Source of the DNA: Korobacter sp036501185
Lineage (GTDB): Bacteria; Acidobacteriota; Terriglobia; Terriglobales; Acidobacteriaceae
Reading direction: 5' to 3'
DNA length: 64,000 bases
NCBI GenBank assembly: GCA_036501185.1
Contig: DASYAU010000044.1
Span: forward strand, 8,596-72,595
Positions 15,774-25,085 of the stretch are shown one piece after another; position 1 is the stretch's first letter; each line of letters begins with the position of its first letter. Below the pieces are notes generated by a model. That model ran no database searches, was not told the DNA's origin, and saw nothing but the letters and a program-made list of their open reading frames with translations. A program made the position numbers and the translations under genes.

Positions 15774-15812
15774 CTCCGGCGGACATCTTTTCACGCTGCC
15801 CTGGGCGTCGGA

Positions 15813-16604
15813 ATGAGTGGGACAGCCACAGTCGTGATGACGAAAACACGCGAACTCGCGGCACTGGAAAAATCGCTTGACCACAACTTCAAGGACGCTG
15901 CCCTCCTCACCCGCGCCCTTACCCATAGCTCCTACGCGCGAGAGAAGCGCGACCAGGAGCACTCCGACGCCGCCCCTTCCGACAACGAACAACTTGAGTT
16001 CATCGGTGACTCTGTTCTCGCTTTCGTCACCAGCCAGGAATTAGCGAAGCGTTTCCCTCACTACCAGGAAGGCGAGCTCTCCAAGCTCCGCGCCTATCTT
16101 GTCAGCGCCCGTCACTTGCTCTTGCCCGCCCGCCGCTTGGAGATTGGAAAATATCTTCGTCTCGGCCGCGGTGAAGAACGCAGCGGCGGCCGCAATAAGA
16201 GCGCAATCCTTGTCGACGCCCTCGAAGCCGTGATCGCTGCAATCTACCAGGACGGCGGCCTGCGCGCCGCTCACAAGTTCATCATGCGCGAAATCCTCCG
16301 CCCCGAACTCCAGCGCATCGAGCGCGAGCCCGGCAACGGATTGCCCGTAACCGATTACAAATCGGCTTTACAGGAACAAGCGCACACCGCCGGAGGTAAG
16401 AAAATCAAGTACGTCGTTGTGAAAGAAGAAGGCCCGGAACACAAGAAGGTCTTTACCGTGGAAGCACGCATTGTTCCCGACGATGGCGACACTCCCGAGT
16501 TCGTCGCACGCGCCGAGGGTCCCACCAAGAAAAGCGCCGAACAAAGGGCTGCTCTGCAAGCACTGGAGTATGTGCAGTCGCTTCAATCCCCAGGGTCTGA
16601 ATGA
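15813..16604 (+). CDS. rnc: ribonuclease III
   Basis: A 263-residue endonuclease that cuts double-stranded RNA in rRNA maturation and mRNA decay. The RIII signature NEQLEFIGDSVLAF is at residues 58-71 with the catalytic acidic residues (Glu62, Asp66). The second acidic pair lies in AILVDALEAVIAAIYQDGG. A double-stranded-RNA-binding domain occupies about 178-255 (DYKSALQEQAHTAGGKKIKY, GPTKKSAEQRAALQALEYV). An internal ATG at 15837 (MTKTREL) is an alternative start. Its stop overlaps the start of the signal peptidase gene (ATGA), and rnc-lepB linkage is common in bacteria. Confidence 0.96.
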   Translation: MSGTATVVMTKTRELAALEKSLDHNFKDAALLTRALTHSSYAREKRDQEHSDAAPSDNEQLEFIGDSVLAFVTSQELAKRFPHYQEGELSKLRAYLVSARHLLLPARRLEIGKYLRLGRGEERSGGRNKSAILVDALEAVIAAIYQDGGLRAAHKFIMREILRPELQRIEREPGNGLPVTDYKSALQEQAHTAGGKKIKYVVVKEEGPEHKKVFTVEARIVPDDGDTPEFVARAEGPTKKSAEQRAALQALEYVQSLQSPGSE

Positions 16605-17410
16605 GCGAACTCCAGGAACAACCCGTCGCCACCGAATCCCCGGATCTCTCGCCCGCTGCGTCTACTGCCGTGCCGCGCCGCAAGCGTGCTGTGGACAACG
16701 GTGCGCTCGCTTCCATCTCTTCGCTGGTCGGCACCATCACCATTGCTGTCTTCGTCATCACGTTTATTCTCCAGGCCTTCACCATCCCATCCGAGTCCAT
16801 GGAGAAGACGCTCCTAATCGGCGACTACCTCCTGGTCGACAAGGCGCACTACGGCTCCGGTTTGGCGCATTGGTTCATGCCCTACGAGCCTATCCGTCAC
16901 CACGACATCATCGTCTTCCGCTACCCGGTTCACCCCTCCATGTACTTTGTGAAGCGCGTAATCGGACTTCCTGGCGATCGCATCCGCCTTATTAATAAAA
17001 AGGTGTTCGTCAACGGCCACTCTGTCGACGAACCCTACGTCCTTTTTAGCCGCCCTTTTGATGCCTACCGCGACAATTTTCCAGATGGTCCCTGGTGGAC
17101 TTTCGACATGGATGCCCACTGGGCAGTAGAGATGCACCGGCTCGTTGAAGACAAAGAACTCATCGTTCCGCAGGATTGTTATTTCGTCATGGGCGACAAT
17201 CGCGACGACAGTCTCGACAGCCGCTACTGGGGCTTCGTTCCGCGCGAAAATATCGTAGGTCGTCCACTCTTCATCTACTTCTCGATGAATGCCCCGCCGC
17301 TGCCCCCATCCGACAATGGACCGGGTGATAAACTTTTGAGTCTGGTCTCGCGCGTCGGCCATGCCTTCCGCGACATTCGCTGGCGTCGCGTCATGCGCCT
17401 GGTGCACTAA
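16601..17410 (+). CDS. lepB: signal peptidase I (first copy)
   Basis: A 269-residue membrane protease that removes signal peptides from exported proteins. A cytosolic Pro-rich start is followed by one transmembrane helix (about 38-60, SLVGTITIAVFVITFILQAF). Box B FTIPSESMEKTLLIGD has catalytic Ser66. Box D KRVIGLPGD carries the catalytic Lys. Box E is GDNRDDSLDSRYWGFVP. All catalytic elements are present. It overlaps rnc by 4 bases and a second copy follows 8 bases later. The two share the boxes but differ in the insert between D and E, so they may serve different substrates. Confidence 0.95.
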   Translation: MSELQEQPVATESPDLSPAASTAVPRRKRAVDNGALASISSLVGTITIAVFVITFILQAFTIPSESMEKTLLIGDYLLVDKAHYGSGLAHWFMPYEPIRHHDIIVFRYPVHPSMYFVKRVIGLPGDRIRLINKKVFVNGHSVDEPYVLFSRPFDAYRDNFPDGPWWTFDMDAHWAVEMHRLVEDKELIVPQDCYFVMGDNRDDSLDSRYWGFVPRENIVGRPLFIYFSMNAPPLPPSDNGPGDKLLSLVSRVGHAFRDIRWRRVMRLVH

Positions 17411-17418
17411 TTTTTCCT

Positions 17419-18213
17419 ATGAGTCAGAAGAAGAACGCTCCCAAGAAGGCCGAAGAGTCTCCGACGCCCGAAAAAAAGAAGGAAACCACCGCCGAATTTA
17501 TCTCCTCTATGGCGGTCGTCCTTGTCACCGGCCTTTTCATCATTACTTTCTGTATGCAGGCCTTCGAGATTCCCTCCGGCTCCATGATCAAGACCCTATT
17601 GATCGGCGATCACCTCTTTGTGGATCGCGCACTCCTCGCCCCCCCAACGAAGTGGATGCCGCTCATTCCTTACCAGCAGGTGCACCGCCGCGACATCGTC
17701 GTCTTCGTTTCTCCCGCTCAGCCCGGCCTTTATCTGGTGAAGCGTGTCGTCGGCGTTCCGGGCGATCACATCCACCTTCGCGACGGCGTGGTCTACCTCA
17801 ATGGCGTAGCCCAGAACGAGCCCTACAAGTTTGAAGACCCCAACCCTCCCGGCGGTATCAGGCCCTACGCCATCAACTTCCCTTCGGTTCCTCCCGACGA
17901 TAGTGTGACCCTCACACCCGAGTGGCACGTCACCATGTCCGAACACATCCAGGGCGACGACGTCGTCGTACCCGCCGACAGTTACTTCTGTATGGGCGAC
18001 AACCGCGAGAATAGCTGGGACAGCCGCTTCTGGGGCTTCGTCCCCAAACAAAACATCATCGGCCGCCCAATGTTTATCTATTGGTCCTTCGAAACCCCCG
18101 AAGACCAGTACACCAAGACCGACATCGGCGACCGCGTCGGCTTCATCGTCCACATCATTATTCATTTCTTCGATCAGACACGCTGGTCCCGCATGTTCCG
18201 GCTGGTGCACTGA
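17419..18213 (+). CDS. lepB: signal peptidase I (second copy)
   Basis: A 264-residue paralogue of the preceding gene. The N-terminus is highly charged (about 30 residues rich in Lys/Glu). Transmembrane helix at about 32-52, catalytic Ser in FEIPSGSMIKTLLIGD, catalytic Lys in VKRVVGVPGD, and box E GDNRENSWDSRFWGFVP are all intact. Tandem signal peptidases occur in bacteria with heavy export. Its stop overlaps the start of the AsmA-like gene (TGATG), indicating translational coupling. Confidence 0.95.
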   Translation: MSQKKNAPKKAEESPTPEKKKETTAEFISSMAVVLVTGLFIITFCMQAFEIPSGSMIKTLLIGDHLFVDRALLAPPTKWMPLIPYQQVHRRDIVVFVSPAQPGLYLVKRVVGVPGDHIHLRDGVVYLNGVAQNEPYKFEDPNPPGGIRPYAINFPSVPPDDSVTLTPEWHVTMSEHIQGDDVVVPADSYFCMGDNRENSWDSRFWGFVPKQNIIGRPMFIYWSFETPEDQYTKTDIGDRVGFIVHIIIHFFDQTRWSRMFRLVH

Positions 18214-20807
18214 TGTTGGAGTCTGACACCTCCACAACGGTTCGCGAAGAGAGAGTGCGCCGCCACCCTGGCACTCGCAAAACGATGCTCGCCATCGTGA
18301 TCGCTATTCTGCTCGGCATCTTTCTGCCACCGCTTGTTAACGTCAACCGCTACCGCTCGAACATTGCTACGTCCATCAGCACCGCCGTCGGCCGTTCCGT
18401 CACGGTTGGTCACGTCGAGCTCCGCCTGCTCCCCCAACCCGGCTTCGACCTTCGCAACGTCGAGGTCGCCGATGATCCCTCGATCAGCTCCGAATACCTT
18501 CTCCATGCCGATCGAGTCACCGCTTACCTGCGCCTCAGCTCGCTCTGGCGCGGACGCCTTGAGATCGCGCGGCTCAGTCTCACTGACCCCAGCCTGAACG
18601 TTGTCCACGCGGAAGACGGTCGCTGGAATCTCGAGACCCTGCTCCTCCGCAACGCGCAAATTCCCAGCGCTCCCACCGCGCAGGCACACTTCGAAAATGC
18701 TCGTCGCCGCTTTCCATACATTGAAGCTACCGGCGGACGCATCAACTTCAAGTTTGGGCTCGAAAAGAAAGCCTTCACCCTCACCGATGCCGACTTTGCC
18801 CTCTGGCTGCAATCCGAGAACAACTGGAGTATGCGACTCGAAGCGCGCCCCTATCGCATCGATACCCACGTCACCGACACCGGCACCGTGAAGATGGAAG
18901 CGGACTTCCAACGCAACTCCATGCTTCGCTATACGCCGGTGAAGCTCAGTTTGACGTGGCACGATGGGCAACTCGGACAAGTGACCAAGCTTCTCAGCGG
19001 ACGCGATCATGGCTGGCGCGGCGGCACGACGATCGAGATCACCGGTACCGGCACTCCTGCCAACCTCGCCCTCGTCAGCGATCTCCGCGTCGACGATTTC
19101 CGCCGTTACGATATCTTCGGTGGCGGCGCCATGCGCCTCGGCGCTCATTGCAGCGGGCATCTCATCGCCCCGGAAGAAAAACTCGCCTTCCTCGATTGCG
19201 AGTCGCCCATCGGCGACGGCAAAGTCGAACTGCAAGGCACCGTGCAACGTTTCAGGGAGCCCTTCTACGAACTCGTCATGGCGGGCCATAACGTCGCATT
19301 GAACAGCGTGATGAGTTTTGTGCGTCACGCAAAGCGCGACCTTCCCGAGGACCTAAGCGCCGGCGGCACCACGGACTTTTCCTTTTCGGCGCACAAAGAT
19401 TCTGTTCCCGGGGCGCCCACCCTTTGGTCTGGAGAAGGTTCCACAACCGACCCCACAATGCATTCTCGGGCACTGGGTCCCGATCTCGCCATCGGCACTC
19501 TCACCTACGTCATGGGTCCGGAATCTCCCGAGAAGCCGAAACGCAGCGGCCGCGCCGCCAAGAGCGAAGCGCCTCCCTCTCAGCCGCAGGAAGTTAACCT
19601 CTTCCGCCTCGCGGTAGCTCCCTTTGGACTTCAACTCGGTGCCGCCGCACCCACAAACGCGCAGGCCGTAGTCACCGCCAGCGGATTTAACGTTGCAATC
19701 GCCGGCGACAGCGATCTCGCCCGCGCTCTCCAGGTCGCCCGAGCTTTCGGTATCGATATCCCCAAAGTCGCCGCCAATGGTGCAGCCAAGCTCGACCTCC
19801 GCGTCGAGGGCCGTTGGACCGGCTTCGAAGCCCCTGTGCTCACCGGCACCGCGCAGATCAAAAATGCGCACGCCGATGTGCCTGGCATTATCGAAACCAT
19901 GCAAGTCAGCTCCGCCGCCATCTCCATGACGCCCGAATCTCTCACGCTGCAGAATGTTGCCGCCGCGTTCGAGCACGGCCCGAATTTCACCGGCTCGGCT
20001 ACCGTTCCTCGCGAATGTTCCGGCCCGTGTCCTATAACATTTGCAGTCCATGCCGACGAGCTCTCGCCCGAGCGCCTTGATCAGATCCTCGACCCCAGGT
20101 TCCGCAAGCACCCCTGGTACAACTTCTTCATGCCGCATCCAGCCGACCCGAAGAACCCGCTGCTCACCGCGAACGCGACCGGTCAGCTCGCGGTTGACCG
20201 GTGGAATATGGAAGGCACACAGCTTACGCATGTCACCGGCTCAGTACGGATCGCGGCGCCACAGGTTGCCGTCGTCGATCTCCACGGAGACCTCCTCGGC
20301 GGCCAGCACACCGGCACATGGCAAGCCGACTTCTCCGGCGACAAGCCGGTCTTTTCAGGCAACGGCAAAATAACCCACGCCAGCCTCGCACAACTCGGCA
20401 ACGCCATGCAGGACGTTTGGGCAACCGGGACCGCCGATCTAAGCTACCAACTCAAGATGATCGGCAGCTCCCCGTCTGACCTCCGCAACTCTGCCTCCGG
20501 CATCGGCGAGTTCTCCATCCACGATGGTCTTCTCCGCCGCATGTCGCTCGATGGCAAAGCCGCGCCCCTCAAGCTCACCCGCTTCGACGGCACCATCGCG
20601 CTGCGCGATGGCAATTTCGTTCTCAGCGACGCGAAACTCCAGTCCGGCTCCGCGGTTTATACCGTGCAAGGCACCGCATCTTGGAATCGCGATTTGAACT
20701 TCACCCTCACCGACGCTCTGCGCAATTACGCGCTCTCCGGCACCCTCGACCGTCCTGTCGTGAAAGCCGCGCCCGTAGCCGCCGCCTCCGTCGAAACCAA
20801 GCCATGA
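18213..20807 (+). CDS. AsmA-like envelope protein
   Basis: An 864-residue protein anchored by one N-terminal helix (TMLAIVIAILLGIFLPPLVN) and otherwise extracytoplasmic. Residues about 35-140 match the AsmA start (VNRYRSNIATSISTAVGRSV, VGHVELRLLPQPGFDLRNVE). The C-terminal part (about 720-840) matches the AsmA C-terminal repeat region (GEFSIHDGLLRRMSLDGK, VLSDAKLQSGSAVYTVQGTA). AsmA/TamB relatives form long beta-rich grooves thought to carry phospholipids to the outer membrane. I use the ATG at 18213, coupled to the lepB stop; upstream in-frame codons lie inside lepB. The stop overlaps the next start (ATGA). Confidence 0.85.
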   Translation: MLESDTSTTVREERVRRHPGTRKTMLAIVIAILLGIFLPPLVNVNRYRSNIATSISTAVGRSVTVGHVELRLLPQPGFDLRNVEVADDPSISSEYLLHADRVTAYLRLSSLWRGRLEIARLSLTDPSLNVVHAEDGRWNLETLLLRNAQIPSAPTAQAHFENARRRFPYIEATGGRINFKFGLEKKAFTLTDADFALWLQSENNWSMRLEARPYRIDTHVTDTGTVKMEADFQRNSMLRYTPVKLSLTWHDGQLGQVTKLLSGRDHGWRGGTTIEITGTGTPANLALVSDLRVDDFRRYDIFGGGAMRLGAHCSGHLIAPEEKLAFLDCESPIGDGKVELQGTVQRFREPFYELVMAGHNVALNSVMSFVRHAKRDLPEDLSAGGTTDFSFSAHKDSVPGAPTLWSGEGSTTDPTMHSRALGPDLAIGTLTYVMGPESPEKPKRSGRAAKSEAPPSQPQEVNLFRLAVAPFGLQLGAAAPTNAQAVVTASGFNVAIAGDSDLARALQVARAFGIDIPKVAANGAAKLDLRVEGRWTGFEAPVLTGTAQIKNAHADVPGIIETMQVSSAAISMTPESLTLQNVAAAFEHGPNFTGSATVPRECSGPCPITFAVHADELSPERLDQILDPRFRKHPWYNFFMPHPADPKNPLLTANATGQLAVDRWNMEGTQLTHVTGSVRIAAPQVAVVDLHGDLLGGQHTGTWQADFSGDKPVFSGNGKITHASLAQLGNAMQDVWATGTADLSYQLKMIGSSPSDLRNSASGIGEFSIHDGLLRRMSLDGKAAPLKLTRFDGTIALRDGNFVLSDAKLQSGSAVYTVQGTASWNRDLNFTLTDALRNYALSGTLDRPVVKAAPVAAASVETKP

Positions 20808-21364
20808 AGATCCTTGCCGCGTTCCTGCTTCTCCTCGGCATCGCCGTCGCGCAACAACACAGCCCCGAGTACCGTAGTGCTGAGCGAAAACTTGCTGCCA
20901 TGGACGCCTACGACGCAAATCCCGCCGCGGCCGGCCTCCTCACCACGCTCACCGACGCCGAGATGAACGCTTACTTCGCCGAAGGCGGCATCAAGTGGGG
21001 CGATGGCGTCAGCAATGTCCGCATCAGCACCGCTCCCTCCACCGTTCACGCCTCCGCACAAATCGACTTCGATAAAGTCACCGCCAAGGCCCGTTCCAGC
21101 AATCCGCTGCTCGGCATTTTCACCGGCATTCACACTGTCCGCATCACCGCCCAGGCCGCCGCCCTCCACGGACGCGGCTCCGTGAAAGTCCAATCCGTCT
21201 CCCTCGACGGCACTGAAATTCCGCCCGCCGTGCTCGAACTGTTCATCGTTAAGTTCCTCCAGCCCAAGTATCCGGAAGCCGATCTCGACGCCGTTTTCGG
21301 TATGCCCAATCGTATCGATTCCGCGACCGTCGGCGACCATCAAATCACCTTCGCCCAGCGCTGA
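20804..21364 (+). CDS. small secreted protein downstream of AsmA-like gene, unknown function
   Basis: A 186-residue exported protein starting at ATG 20804, coupled to the AsmA-like gene. Signal peptide MKILAAFLLLLGIAVAQQ. The mature part is beta-rich (VSNVRISTAPSTVHASAQID, IHTVRITAQAAALHGRGSVK) with a helix near the end (PPAVLELFIVKFLQPKYPEA). I do not recognise the family. Coupling suggests it works with the AsmA-like protein, perhaps as a periplasmic lipid-handling partner, which is inference. Confidence 0.75.
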   Translation: MKILAAFLLLLGIAVAQQHSPEYRSAERKLAAMDAYDANPAAAGLLTTLTDAEMNAYFAEGGIKWGDGVSNVRISTAPSTVHASAQIDFDKVTAKARSSNPLLGIFTGIHTVRITAQAAALHGRGSVKVQSVSLDGTEIPPAVLELFIVKFLQPKYPEADLDAVFGMPNRIDSATVGDHQITFAQR

Positions 21365-21414
21365 TCGCTCCGATTTTCGCCCGTCTCCGCGTGTTACCCT
21401 AGACAAAGACCCGG

Positions 21415-22104
21415 ATGCATTTCGACCCCGCACGCATTTTTTTTGAAGCGATCGCCTTCCTTTTTGCCATCAGCCTGCACGAGTCCGCCCATGCATGGAT
21501 GGCCAATCGATGCGGCGATCCTACTGCGCGCATGCTCGGACGAATTACTCTTAATCCTCTCCGCCATATCGATCCGGTCGGCACCATCTTGTTGCCCATC
21601 ATTGCCCTGATCGCCAATTTCCCCATGTTCGGATGGGCCCGCCCAACTCCGGTCACTCCCCGAAATTTCAAGAACCTCGTTCGCGACGACATCCTTACCT
21701 CCGTCGCCGGGCCGGTCAGCAACTTTCTAGCGGCCTTCGTGGCTGTCATATTGATCAAGATCATCGCCTTCACCAGTACTGCGGGGCGCATCGCATTTCT
21801 GCTGTCGACTCGGGGCAGCTTCAGCGGCGAAGGCATCCTCTCGCCCATCATGTTTCTGCTCTACATGATGATGGAAATCAACGTGCTCCTCGCCGTTTTC
21901 AACTTAATCCCGGTGCCGCCGCTCGACGGCAGCCATGTCCTGCGCCATTTCCTCTCACCGTCCGTTTTGCGCATCTACGACTCGGTCGGCATGATTGCTC
22001 TCGTCGTTCTCGTGTTTTTCGGTGGACGTTGGTTGATGATGCTGCTCAGCCCCTTTATGCTATTTTTCCAGTACTTGCTCTTCTTGGGTCTCCATGTCCG
22101 CTAG
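21415..22104 (+). CDS. site-2 protease family membrane metalloprotease (M50)
   Basis: A 229-residue polytopic membrane protein. The zinc motif HESAH lies in the first helix (AFLFAISLHESAHAWMANRC). The second zinc site is the characteristic NLIPVPPLDGSH (here the Asp-Gly-Ser-His version). At least five membrane helices are visible. It is the short form, without PDZ or CBS domains, like the YwhC-type proteins encoded next to trpS in many bacteria. It probably cuts membrane-embedded substrates; none can be named. Its end overlaps trpS by 11 bases. Confidence 0.9.
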   Translation: MHFDPARIFFEAIAFLFAISLHESAHAWMANRCGDPTARMLGRITLNPLRHIDPVGTILLPIIALIANFPMFGWARPTPVTPRNFKNLVRDDILTSVAGPVSNFLAAFVAVILIKIIAFTSTAGRIAFLLSTRGSFSGEGILSPIMFLLYMMMEINVLLAVFNLIPVPPLDGSHVLRHFLSPSVLRIYDSVGMIALVVLVFFGGRWLMMLLSPFMLFFQYLLFLGLHVR

Positions 22105-23170
22105 CAAACAACAACGTGTGTTGAGTGGGATGCGCCCCACCGGAAAGCTTCATCTCGGCCACTACGTCGGCGCCCTCCAGAACTGGGTCAAGCTCCAGGA
22201 TCAGTACGACTGCTTCTTCTTCGTCGCCGATTGGCACGCGCTTACCACCAACTACGCGGATACCTCCGGCGTAAAAGAGAGCTGCGTCGAACTCGTCATC
22301 GACTTCCTCTCCGCCGGCCTCGATCCTGCGCGCTCCACCATCTTTATCCAGTCGCACGTGCCACAACACGCCGAGCTGAATCTCTTGCTCTCCATGATCA
22401 CGCCCCTCGGCTGGCTCGAACGCGTGCCAACATATAAAGAGCAGCGCGAGAACATTCACGACAAAGACCTCGGCACCTTCGGCTTCCTCGGCTACCCGGT
22501 GCTCATGACCTCCGACATCCTCGTTTACCAGGCGCAGTACGTGCCCGTCGGCGAAGACCAGGTCCCGCACCTCGAAATCAGTCGCGAAATCGCGCGCCGC
22601 TTCAATCAGTTCTACTCGCGCAAAATCCGCGCCGGCGTCGCCGATCCGCAACGCGAGTACGTCTTCCCCGAGCCCAAGCCTCTCCTCACGCCAGCCGCCA
22701 AGCTCCCGGGCACCGACGGCCGCAAGATGTCGAAGTCGTACGGCAACAGCATCCTCCTCAGCGATCCCGAGCCTGAAGTTCGTGCCAAGCTGAAAACCAT
22801 GGTCACCGATCCTGCACGCGTTCGCCGCACCGATCCCGGCAACCCCGACATTTGTCCCGTCGGCGACCTGCACAAAATTTTCAGCGACGCCGAAACCATG
22901 GCCAAGGTAAATGAAGGCTGCCGCACCGCCGGCATCGGCTGCATCCAGTGCAAAGGCTGGGCCGCCGACAGCGTCATGCGCGTCCTCGCTCCCATCCAGG
23001 AGCGCCGCGCGAAATACGAAAGCAATCCCAAGATGGTGTGGGATATCCTCGAAGCCGGCTCCAAGAAGGCCAGCGTCGCCGCTGAAGCAACCATGATCGA
23101 AGTGCGCGACGCCATGGGCATGTCGCACGCCTACGCACCTCCGAACACCAGCGCAACTGCGAGTAAATAG
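22094..23170 (+). CDS. trpS: tryptophanyl-tRNA synthetase
   Basis: A 358-residue class I aminoacyl-tRNA synthetase that charges tRNA-Trp. The HIGH-like motif is MRPTGKLHLGHYVGAL (residues about 13-28) and the KMSKS loop is DGRKMSKSYGNSI. VPVGEDQVPHLEISREIARR is the typical tryptophan-site segment. Family length is normal. It is followed after one base by scpA; the M50-trpS-scpA-scpB-rluB order is widely conserved. Confidence 0.96.
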   Translation: MSASKQQRVLSGMRPTGKLHLGHYVGALQNWVKLQDQYDCFFFVADWHALTTNYADTSGVKESCVELVIDFLSAGLDPARSTIFIQSHVPQHAELNLLLSMITPLGWLERVPTYKEQRENIHDKDLGTFGFLGYPVLMTSDILVYQAQYVPVGEDQVPHLEISREIARRFNQFYSRKIRAGVADPQREYVFPEPKPLLTPAAKLPGTDGRKMSKSYGNSILLSDPEPEVRAKLKTMVTDPARVRRTDPGNPDICPVGDLHKIFSDAETMAKVNEGCRTAGIGCIQCKGWAADSVMRVLAPIQERRAKYESNPKMVWDILEAGSKKASVAAEATMIEVRDAMGMSHAYAPPNTSATASK

Positions 23171-23171
23171 C

Positions 23172-24017
23172 ATGGCCGACGCGATCGAGAACAAGCCGCA
23201 ACCCGCAACTCCCGCGCCCGACGCCAAGCGTCCGCCAGAGCGCGACGACTCCGTCTTCTCCATCACTGTTGGCCAGCTTTACGACGGTCCGCTCGACCTC
23301 TTGCTCGACCTCGTCCGCAAGCAGGACATCGACATCTACGACATTCCCATCGCCAAGATCACGCGCCAGTACCTGACTTACACCGAGCACATCAAGACCA
23401 TCGACGTGGACGTCGCCGCCGAATTCATCTACATGGCGTCGCTGCTCATCCACATCAAGTCGAAAATGCTCCTCCCGCGCGATCCCGACGCCCTCGCCGG
23501 TTCCGAGGACGATCCCCGCATGGAGCTCGTCAACCGCCTGCTCGAGCACGAGCGCTTCAAGACCGCCGCGCAAATGCTCCTGCAAAAACAACAGATCGAA
23601 GACGCGGTCCTCACCAATCCCTCACTCAAAGAATTCAAGGACGCCGAGGGCGCTGAACCCGAGCTCGCCGCCGATGTCATCGACCTCGTCAAAACTTTCC
23701 GCGAGATCCTCGACCGCGCCAAATCGAAACCGACCTTCGACGTCACCGACGACAATGTCACCGTCGGCCAGATGATCCAATACGTCCATCGCAGGCTCTC
23801 ACTGGAAGAGCGTCCCATCCGCCTGAAGTCGCTGCTCAAGCACCTCAACAGCCGCAACGCCCTGGTCTGCGCCTTCCTCGCACTCCTCGAACTCATCCGA
23901 CTGCAAGCGGTCATCGCGCGCCAGGACGCCGTCTTCGGCGACGTCGTCATCAAGAAGCACACCAATTTCGATAACATCCTCGCGGAACAAAGCGCCGTCC
24001 GCGACGATTGGAAATGA
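23172..24017 (+). CDS. scpA: segregation and condensation protein A
   Basis: A 281-residue kleisin that bridges the two SMC heads in the chromosome-condensing complex. The N-terminal domain begins at about residue 30 (SITVGQLYDGPLDLLLDLVR, DIYDIPIAKITRQYLTY). The middle contains KSKMLLPRD. The C-terminal winged helix has VCAFLALLELIRLQAVIARQ. Forms a complex with ScpB, encoded 120 bases downstream; a two-hairpin repeat has inserted between the two genes. Confidence 0.94.
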   Translation: MADAIENKPQPATPAPDAKRPPERDDSVFSITVGQLYDGPLDLLLDLVRKQDIDIYDIPIAKITRQYLTYTEHIKTIDVDVAAEFIYMASLLIHIKSKMLLPRDPDALAGSEDDPRMELVNRLLEHERFKTAAQMLLQKQQIEDAVLTNPSLKEFKDAEGAEPELAADVIDLVKTFREILDRAKSKPTFDVTDDNVTVGQMIQYVHRRLSLEERPIRLKSLLKHLNSRNALVCAFLALLELIRLQAVIARQDAVFGDVVIKKHTNFDNILAEQSAVRDDWK

Positions 24018-24042
24018 TTTTTGTGTATGCACCAAAGGTTTG

Positions 24043-24104
24043 TATCAGGGCACGGCTTCAGCCGTGCCGTACAGCTCGAATCTGAAACGGGGCTTTAGCC
24101 CCTG
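24043..24104 (+). repeat. two-hairpin dispersed repeat, copy 1
   Basis: TATCAGG, then hairpin GGCACGGC-TTCA-GCCGTGCC, a spacer, then hairpin GGGGC-TTTA-GCCCC ending in TG. Lies between scpA and scpB. Related copies at 28129, 28165, 32399 and 32487. Stem bases covary between copies. Confidence 0.85.
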
Positions 24105-24137
24105 CAACGTCGCGAGACGCGCACCACATAGGAAACC

Positions 24138-25085
24138 ATGTCGCTCAAGGGAAAACTCGAAGCCATCATCTACGCCGCCGAAGAGCCGGTCACCGTCGAC
24201 CAAATGGCCGCTCTTCTCAAAGACGCCGTCCTCGCCGACCTCGCGCAGGAAGCCTCCAACGCCGCAGTTATCGCCGCCGACGCTGCAGCTTCCGACGCTC
24301 CCGCCACCCAGCCTGCCGCCGAAGTTCTGCCCGAGCCGGAGCCCGAAGCTCCGGCCGATGCCCCATCCCCCGAGTCCGCGCCCGAAGCCACCGCGAAGAA
24401 GAAGCTCAAAGATCCCGAGCTCACCGCCGTCAAGGCGAAGCTCCGCACCATGCTCGCCGAGCTCGTCGCCGACTACCAATCCGACTCTCGCGGCCTCGAA
24501 ATCCGTCAGGTCGCCGGCGGCTATCGCATGGCCACCAAGCCCGAGCATCACGATGTCGTCGTCGGCTTCGCCAAGAGCCTCAAGCCGCCCATCCGCCTCT
24601 CGCTCCAGGCCCTCGAAACCCTCGCCGTCGTCGCCTACAAGCAGCCCGTCACCGCTCCCGAAGTCAGCGAAATTCGCGGTGTCGATTCCAGCGGCGTGAT
24701 CTCTACCCTGCTCGATCGCAAGCTCGTCACCACCGCCGGACGCAAGCAAGTCATCGGCCGCCCCATCCTCTACAAAACGACCAAGGAATTTCTCCTCCGT
24801 TTCGGCCTCAAAGATGTCAACGAACTCCCCAGCATGGAAGAGTTCGAAAAGCTCGGCGACGCGGGCCAAGGTGTGATGTTCGAAGCCGAACAATCGCAGC
24901 CGCGCGAAACCACCGCACCCGCCGGGGATACCGAAGCCAAAGCCGAGCGCGTGGATGATGCCATGATGGCCCACGAAGACCAGATGGTCGCCACGGAAGA
25001 TCGTGCCGCCGAGAATGCTGCTGAAGCAAACGAATCACAACCGGAAGAGTCCGCTGCGCAACAAGACTCAATCGAGAAGTCCTGA
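24138..25085 (+). CDS. scpB: segregation and condensation protein B with Ala/Pro-rich insert
   Basis: A 315-residue protein, longer than usual (about 190-220). The N-terminal winged helix starts conventionally (LKGKLEAIIYAAEEPVTVDQ) but is split by a roughly 55-residue low-complexity insert rich in Ala, Pro and Glu (residues about 50-95, QPAAEVLPEPEPEAPADAP). The fold then resumes (LRTMLAELVADYQSDSRGLE, GLEIRQVAGGYRMATKPEH) and the second winged helix follows (LSLQALETLAVVAYKQPVTA, GRPILYKTTKEFLLRFGL). The C-terminal 80 residues are acidic and disordered. Partner of ScpA in the SMC condensin complex. Confidence 0.93.
   Translation: MSLKGKLEAIIYAAEEPVTVDQMAALLKDAVLADLAQEASNAAVIAADAAASDAPATQPAAEVLPEPEPEAPADAPSPESAPEATAKKKLKDPELTAVKAKLRTMLAELVADYQSDSRGLEIRQVAGGYRMATKPEHHDVVVGFAKSLKPPIRLSLQALETLAVVAYKQPVTAPEVSEIRGVDSSGVISTLLDRKLVTTAGRKQVIGRPILYKTTKEFLLRFGLKDVNELPSMEEFEKLGDAGQGVMFEAEQSQPRETTAPAGDTEAKAERVDDAMMAHEDQMVATEDRAAENAAEANESQPEESAAQQDSIEKS

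Noticed and set aside
22055..23266. Long minus-strand frame opposite trpS
   Set aside because: Same shadow effect; trpS is complete and conserved on the other strand.
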